From Thauera sp. 2A1 (lineage in GTDB: Bacteria > Pseudomonadota > Gammaproteobacteria > Burkholderiales > Rhodocyclaceae), in the NCBI RefSeq assembly GCF_009469595.2, contig NZ_SSXV01000001.1:62001-126000 (forward strand): a stretch of DNA of 64,000 nt, written 5' to 3'. Below are positions 61,069-64,000 of this stretch, piece after piece (positions within the stretch are counted from its first letter, which is position 1; each line of letters opens with the position of its first letter). Position numbers and translations under genes: made by a program. A model generated the notes under the pieces. The model made no database searches, was not told where the DNA came from, and was given only the letters and a program-made list of their open reading frames with translations.

Positions 61069-62189
61069 ATATTCCATTCAACAAGCCCTACATGACGGGC
61101 AAGGAACTGTGGTACATCGCCCAGGCGCACGCCAATGGGCATCTGGCCGGGGACGGCAGCTTCACCAAGCAGTGCTCGCGCTGGCTCGAGGCCCGCACCG
61201 GGGCGGGCAAGGCGCTACTGACACACTCATGTACGGCGGGGCTGGAGATGGCGGCGATGCTCGCCGACCTCAAGCCGGGCGATGAGGTCATCATGCCGTC
61301 GTACACGTTCGTGTCGACGGCCAACGCCTTCGTGCTGCGCGGCGCGGTGCCGGTGTTCGTGGACATCCGGTCCGACACGCTGAACATCGATGAGAGGCTG
61401 ATCGAAGCGGCCATCACCGAGCGCACGCGCGCGATCGTGCCGGTGCATTACGCCGGGGTCGGTTGCGAGATGGACACAATCATGGACATCGCGCGCCGGC
61501 ACGACCTGCTGGTGATCGAGGATGCGGCACAGGCGGTGATGGCGAGCTACAAGGGGCGGCCCCTCGGTGGCATCGGCCATATGGGGGCGCTGTCCTTCCA
61601 CGAGACGAAGAACATCATTTCCGGCGAGGGCGGCGCGCTGCTGGTGAATGGACCGGCGCTGGCCGAGCGTGCCGAGATCATTCGCGAGAAGGGCACCAAC
61701 CGGTCACAGTTCTTCCGCGGCCAGGTGGACAAATACACCTGGGTGGACATCGGCTCGTCCTATCTGCCGGGCGAACTGATTGCCGCCTTCCTGTGGGCAC
61801 AGATGGAAGAGGCGGACAACATCACCCGCCGCCGGCTCGGTATCTGGAACATGTATCACCAGTGGTTCGCGGAAGCGGAGAACGCCGGAAAGCTGCGCCG
61901 GCCGATCGTGCCGGCGCACTGCGCGCACAATGCGCACATGTACTACCTGCTGCTGCCGGATCTGGACAGGCGCACCGCTTTCATCGACAGGCTACGGAAA
62001 GTCGGCATCAACTGCGTGTTCCACTACATTCCGCTGCACAGCGCGCCGGCCGGGCAGCGCCTGGGGCGGACGCATGGAGACCTGAAGGTCACCGACGAAA
62101 TGTCGGATCGGCTGGTGCGTCTGCCGCTGTGGCTCGGTCTGGAAGACACGCAGGCCGAAGTCATCCAGCAGATCCTGGCATCCCTCTAG
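61065..62189 (+). CDS. wecE: dTDP-4-amino-4,6-dideoxygalactose transaminase
   Basis: A 374-residue DegT/WecE aminotransferase. It starts MNIPFNKPYMTGKELWYI as in WecE/RffA, has VIEDAAQAVMASYKGRPLG and SFHETKNIISGEGG with the PLP lysine, and the length matches E. coli WecE (about 376). It converts dTDP-4-keto-6-deoxyglucose to dTDP-Fuc4N. This supplies an amino sugar for NeuD or the formyltransferase. RmlA/RmlB are not in the window. Its base composition jumps back to high GC relative to the three genes before it. Confidence 0.92.
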   Translation: MNIPFNKPYMTGKELWYIAQAHANGHLAGDGSFTKQCSRWLEARTGAGKALLTHSCTAGLEMAAMLADLKPGDEVIMPSYTFVSTANAFVLRGAVPVFVDIRSDTLNIDERLIEAAITERTRAIVPVHYAGVGCEMDTIMDIARRHDLLVIEDAAQAVMASYKGRPLGGIGHMGALSFHETKNIISGEGGALLVNGPALAERAEIIREKGTNRSQFFRGQVDKYTWVDIGSSYLPGELIAAFLWAQMEEADNITRRRLGIWNMYHQWFAEAENAGKLRRPIVPAHCAHNAHMYYLLLPDLDRRTAFIDRLRKVGINCVFHYIPLHSAPAGQRLGRTHGDLKVTDEMSDRLVRLPLWLGLEDTQAEVIQQILASL

Positions 62190-62208
62190 CGCAAAGGCGT
62201 CGCATTCG

Positions 62209-63858
62209 ATGCAGAAAATTGCACGTGGACACGCGGGGTTTGCGACTTGGCCGCATCTCGCCTTATGGGGCTTGATTGCCGTTCTGGTGATTCCGGCGAT
62301 TGGCGCAGGAGGGTTCTGGTGGACCGATGAAGCACGCCACGCCATGGGCGGAGTCTTCATTCTCGATTTCATCCGCGACGTGCCGCTGTCGGACCCTCTG
62401 GGCTATGCCATGCGCTATTTCGCGCAATATCCGGCGCTGGCCTTGAATTGGTATCTGCCAGGCTTCTATGCGGCGGAGGCGGCTCTTTTTGGCCTCTTTG
62501 GCGCGAGTGAGGCTGCGGCCCATTGGACTGTCATCGCGTTCTGCGCGCTGGGTGCCAGCGTGTGGTTCGCATGGGCGCGGGGAGGGTGGGGGCCGTTGCC
62601 TGCTCTCGTTGCGACGGCGAGCTTCCTGGCCGTGCCGGAATGGAACTTCTGGGCACGCAGTGTGATGCTAGAAGCGCCTGCCATCGCCATGTTCGTGCTG
62701 TCGGTGTGGTGCTTCGAGCGCTACCTTGATCGTCCGACATTCACCCGTGCCGTAGTGGCAGGACTGGTGATCGCGCTGGCGCTGTCGATCAAACAGACCG
62801 TGGCGTTGTTGTTGCCGGCACTTTTCGTCTATGGCCTCTGGACCCCACGGCGGTCGGCTCTGTTGAGAGTGCAGGCGCTTCCCGCGTATCTCTTCGTGAT
62901 CGTTGCGCTTGCAGTCGTTGCCTTGCATGCGATCAAGTTCGGCAGCCTCGGCCTGGCGGCAACCGTGGGCGACAATCGGGTCGATGTGGGACAGAGTGCC
63001 GGGCGCCTGTCGCTGGCGCGCTGGATGATGTATCCCCATGCCTTGGTGAAGACTTGGGGCTGGCCGCTGCTCGTGCTGTCCGCAGTCGGTGTAGCGTGGC
63101 GACCCCGGAGCAGCGAGCCGCGATTGCCGCTGCTGTATGCCTGGCTGGGTTGCTGGTATCTGGCGATGACCCTGCTGCTCGGCTCCGAAGGCAACGCGCC
63201 CAGATACACTCTTTACGCATTTCCAGCCCTGGCCATGTTCGCGGCGAGGCCACTGTTCCTGCTGCAGGAACGACCTACGCTGCGTAACGCGATGCTGGCG
63301 GCACTGCTGATCGTGCTCGGGTTCAATGTGTGGCGCACGCTGAACCAACCCGTTCCTTATGTGAATGGCTATCGCGAAGCGGCGGAGTTCATCCAGCAGA
63401 GCAAGACGCAAGGGCCGGTCCTGTTTGCCGGCAAGCATGATGGCAACTTCATATTCCATTTGCGGCGGCTGGACGATCGGCGCAACGACGTCGTGTTGCG
63501 TGCCGACAAGGTGCTCGTGTCCCTTGCGGTGCACAAGTACTTCGGCATGGAATCGCATGTGTCCAGCCTGGACGACATCCAGTCGCTGATCGATCGCTAC
63601 GGGGTGGAATTCATCGTCGTCGAGCAACCGGACATCGTGCGCGTGAAGGAATTCGGCATGTTGTATGAGTTGCTGCAACGGCCTGAATTCGAACGCATGA
63701 CGGTGCTGCCGGTGACGGCCGGTGGGCGTGCGGAAGCCCCTGATCGGATCGAAATCTATCGCTATCGTAATTACAAGCCGTCCCTGGATGCCACGATTGT
63801 GATCCCGCTCCCGCACATGGGAACCGAGATCAGGTTCGACCGGGACAAGAGGCGCTGA
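62209..63858 (+). CDS. GT39/ArnT-like membrane glycosyltransferase
   Basis: A 549-residue polytopic protein. Its first periplasmic loop has WWTDEARHAMGG, the acidic D/E pair typical of GT-C enzymes such as ArnT and PMT. About nine to ten helices follow, then a soluble C-terminal domain of about 150 residues (VKEFGMLYELLQRPEF). It likely transfers an undecaprenyl-phosphate sugar made by the GT2 protein onto a periplasmic acceptor. The next gene begins right after the stop. Confidence 0.85.
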   Translation: MQKIARGHAGFATWPHLALWGLIAVLVIPAIGAGGFWWTDEARHAMGGVFILDFIRDVPLSDPLGYAMRYFAQYPALALNWYLPGFYAAEAALFGLFGASEAAAHWTVIAFCALGASVWFAWARGGWGPLPALVATASFLAVPEWNFWARSVMLEAPAIAMFVLSVWCFERYLDRPTFTRAVVAGLVIALALSIKQTVALLLPALFVYGLWTPRRSALLRVQALPAYLFVIVALAVVALHAIKFGSLGLAATVGDNRVDVGQSAGRLSLARWMMYPHALVKTWGWPLLVLSAVGVAWRPRSSEPRLPLLYAWLGCWYLAMTLLLGSEGNAPRYTLYAFPALAMFAARPLFLLQERPTLRNAMLAALLIVLGFNVWRTLNQPVPYVNGYREAAEFIQQSKTQGPVLFAGKHDGNFIFHLRRLDDRRNDVVLRADKVLVSLAVHKYFGMESHVSSLDDIQSLIDRYGVEFIVVEQPDIVRVKEFGMLYELLQRPEFERMTVLPVTAGGRAEAPDRIEIYRYRNYKPSLDATIVIPLPHMGTEIRFDRDKRR

Positions 63859-64000
63859 ATGAAAGACGCGGCCAGGGGGGCGGCGCCTGCAACGACGGCG
63901 CGTGAGGACGCATACGTTGCGGGAATTGTCTTCCTGCTCGCCGCATGTTGGCTGCTGCTGTTCTCAGGCGGGATGCCGGACATCAATCCCGACGGTGCCA
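63859..64000 (+). CDS. Membrane protein, 5' end only (runs off window)
   Basis: Only 47 residues are visible. After a short polar tail (MKDAARGAAPATTARED) comes one hydrophobic helix (VAGIVFLLAACWLLLFSGG) and PDINPDGA. The arrangement resembles the N-terminus of GT-C type glycosyltransferases with an early periplasmic acidic loop. It starts one base after the GT39-like stop, so it belongs to the same operon. Identity cannot be settled from this fragment. Confidence 0.6.
   Translation, partial: MKDAARGAAPATTAREDAYVAGIVFLLAACWLLLFSGGMPDINPDGA

Overview
This window is chromosomal DNA of a high-GC Gram-negative bacterium, most likely a betaproteobacterium of the Rhodocyclales (Thauera/Azoarcus/Zoogloea type). 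That placement is inferred from the GC-rich codon use, the ssb, tcdA-cbiX and pilS-pilR neighbourhoods, and above all a large exosortase A (XrtA) exopolysaccharide locus. No rRNA, tRNA, CRISPR array, insertion sequence or prophage was recognised.

Region 1 (1-25.9 kb) is housekeeping and metabolic: the 3' end of an MFS transporter, ssb, a small Gly/Met-rich exported protein, a TsdA-like diheme cytochrome c behind a perfect FNR/ANR-type palindrome, an MBL-fold hydrolase, a Sel1-repeat protein, tcdA, and a cbiX-like chelatase. Next come a three-gene RND efflux operon ending in a DUF2892 membrane protein and starting at a promoter/operator palindrome that touches the start codon, a PilZ protein, dsbB, a LysR regulator divergent from an azoreductase, a pirin, ybiB, and two tandem beta-hydroxyacid dehydrogenase paralogues coupled to a tiny lipoprotein. 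The rest is a methylthioribose-phosphate salvage pair (mtnA plus a class II aldolase), a methionine-type aminotransferase, a PP0621-type protein, pilS-pilR and a beta-CASP RNase-like MBL protein. REP-like inverted repeat pairs lie in two convergent intergenic spaces.

Region 2 (26.2-50.5 kb) is the core XrtA/PEP-CTERM-type exopolysaccharide locus, all on the plus strand with very short spacing or ATGA overlaps. It encodes an outer-membrane export lipoprotein, chain-length regulator, BY-kinase, outer-membrane beta-barrel, ExeA-like ATPase, WecB epimerase, deacetylase, FemAB protein, several glycosyltransferases, an asparagine-synthase-like amidotransferase, exosortase A fused to EpsI, an AMP-ligase-like protein, an alpha/alpha-toroid protein, a formyltransferase and an O-antigen-ligase-like protein. 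Three different toxin-antitoxin modules (MNT/HEPN, RelBE, DUF1778/GNAT) sit at three consecutive junctions between sugar-transfer genes.

Region 3 (50.5-64 kb) continues polysaccharide assembly and decoration. It holds an opposite-strand asparagine-synthase-like gene lacking the catalytic Cys2, a divergent deacetylase-like protein, GT4, an MBOAT/AlgJ O-acetylation pair, a TPR protein, an ArnC-like GT2, and a visibly AT-richer NeuD-WbqC-GtrA block coupled to a WecE-type aminotransferase. Two membrane proteins follow: a GT39-like one and one cut by the window end. No PEP-CTERM substrate, flippase, priming sugar transferase or PrsK/PrsR pair was recognised in the window.
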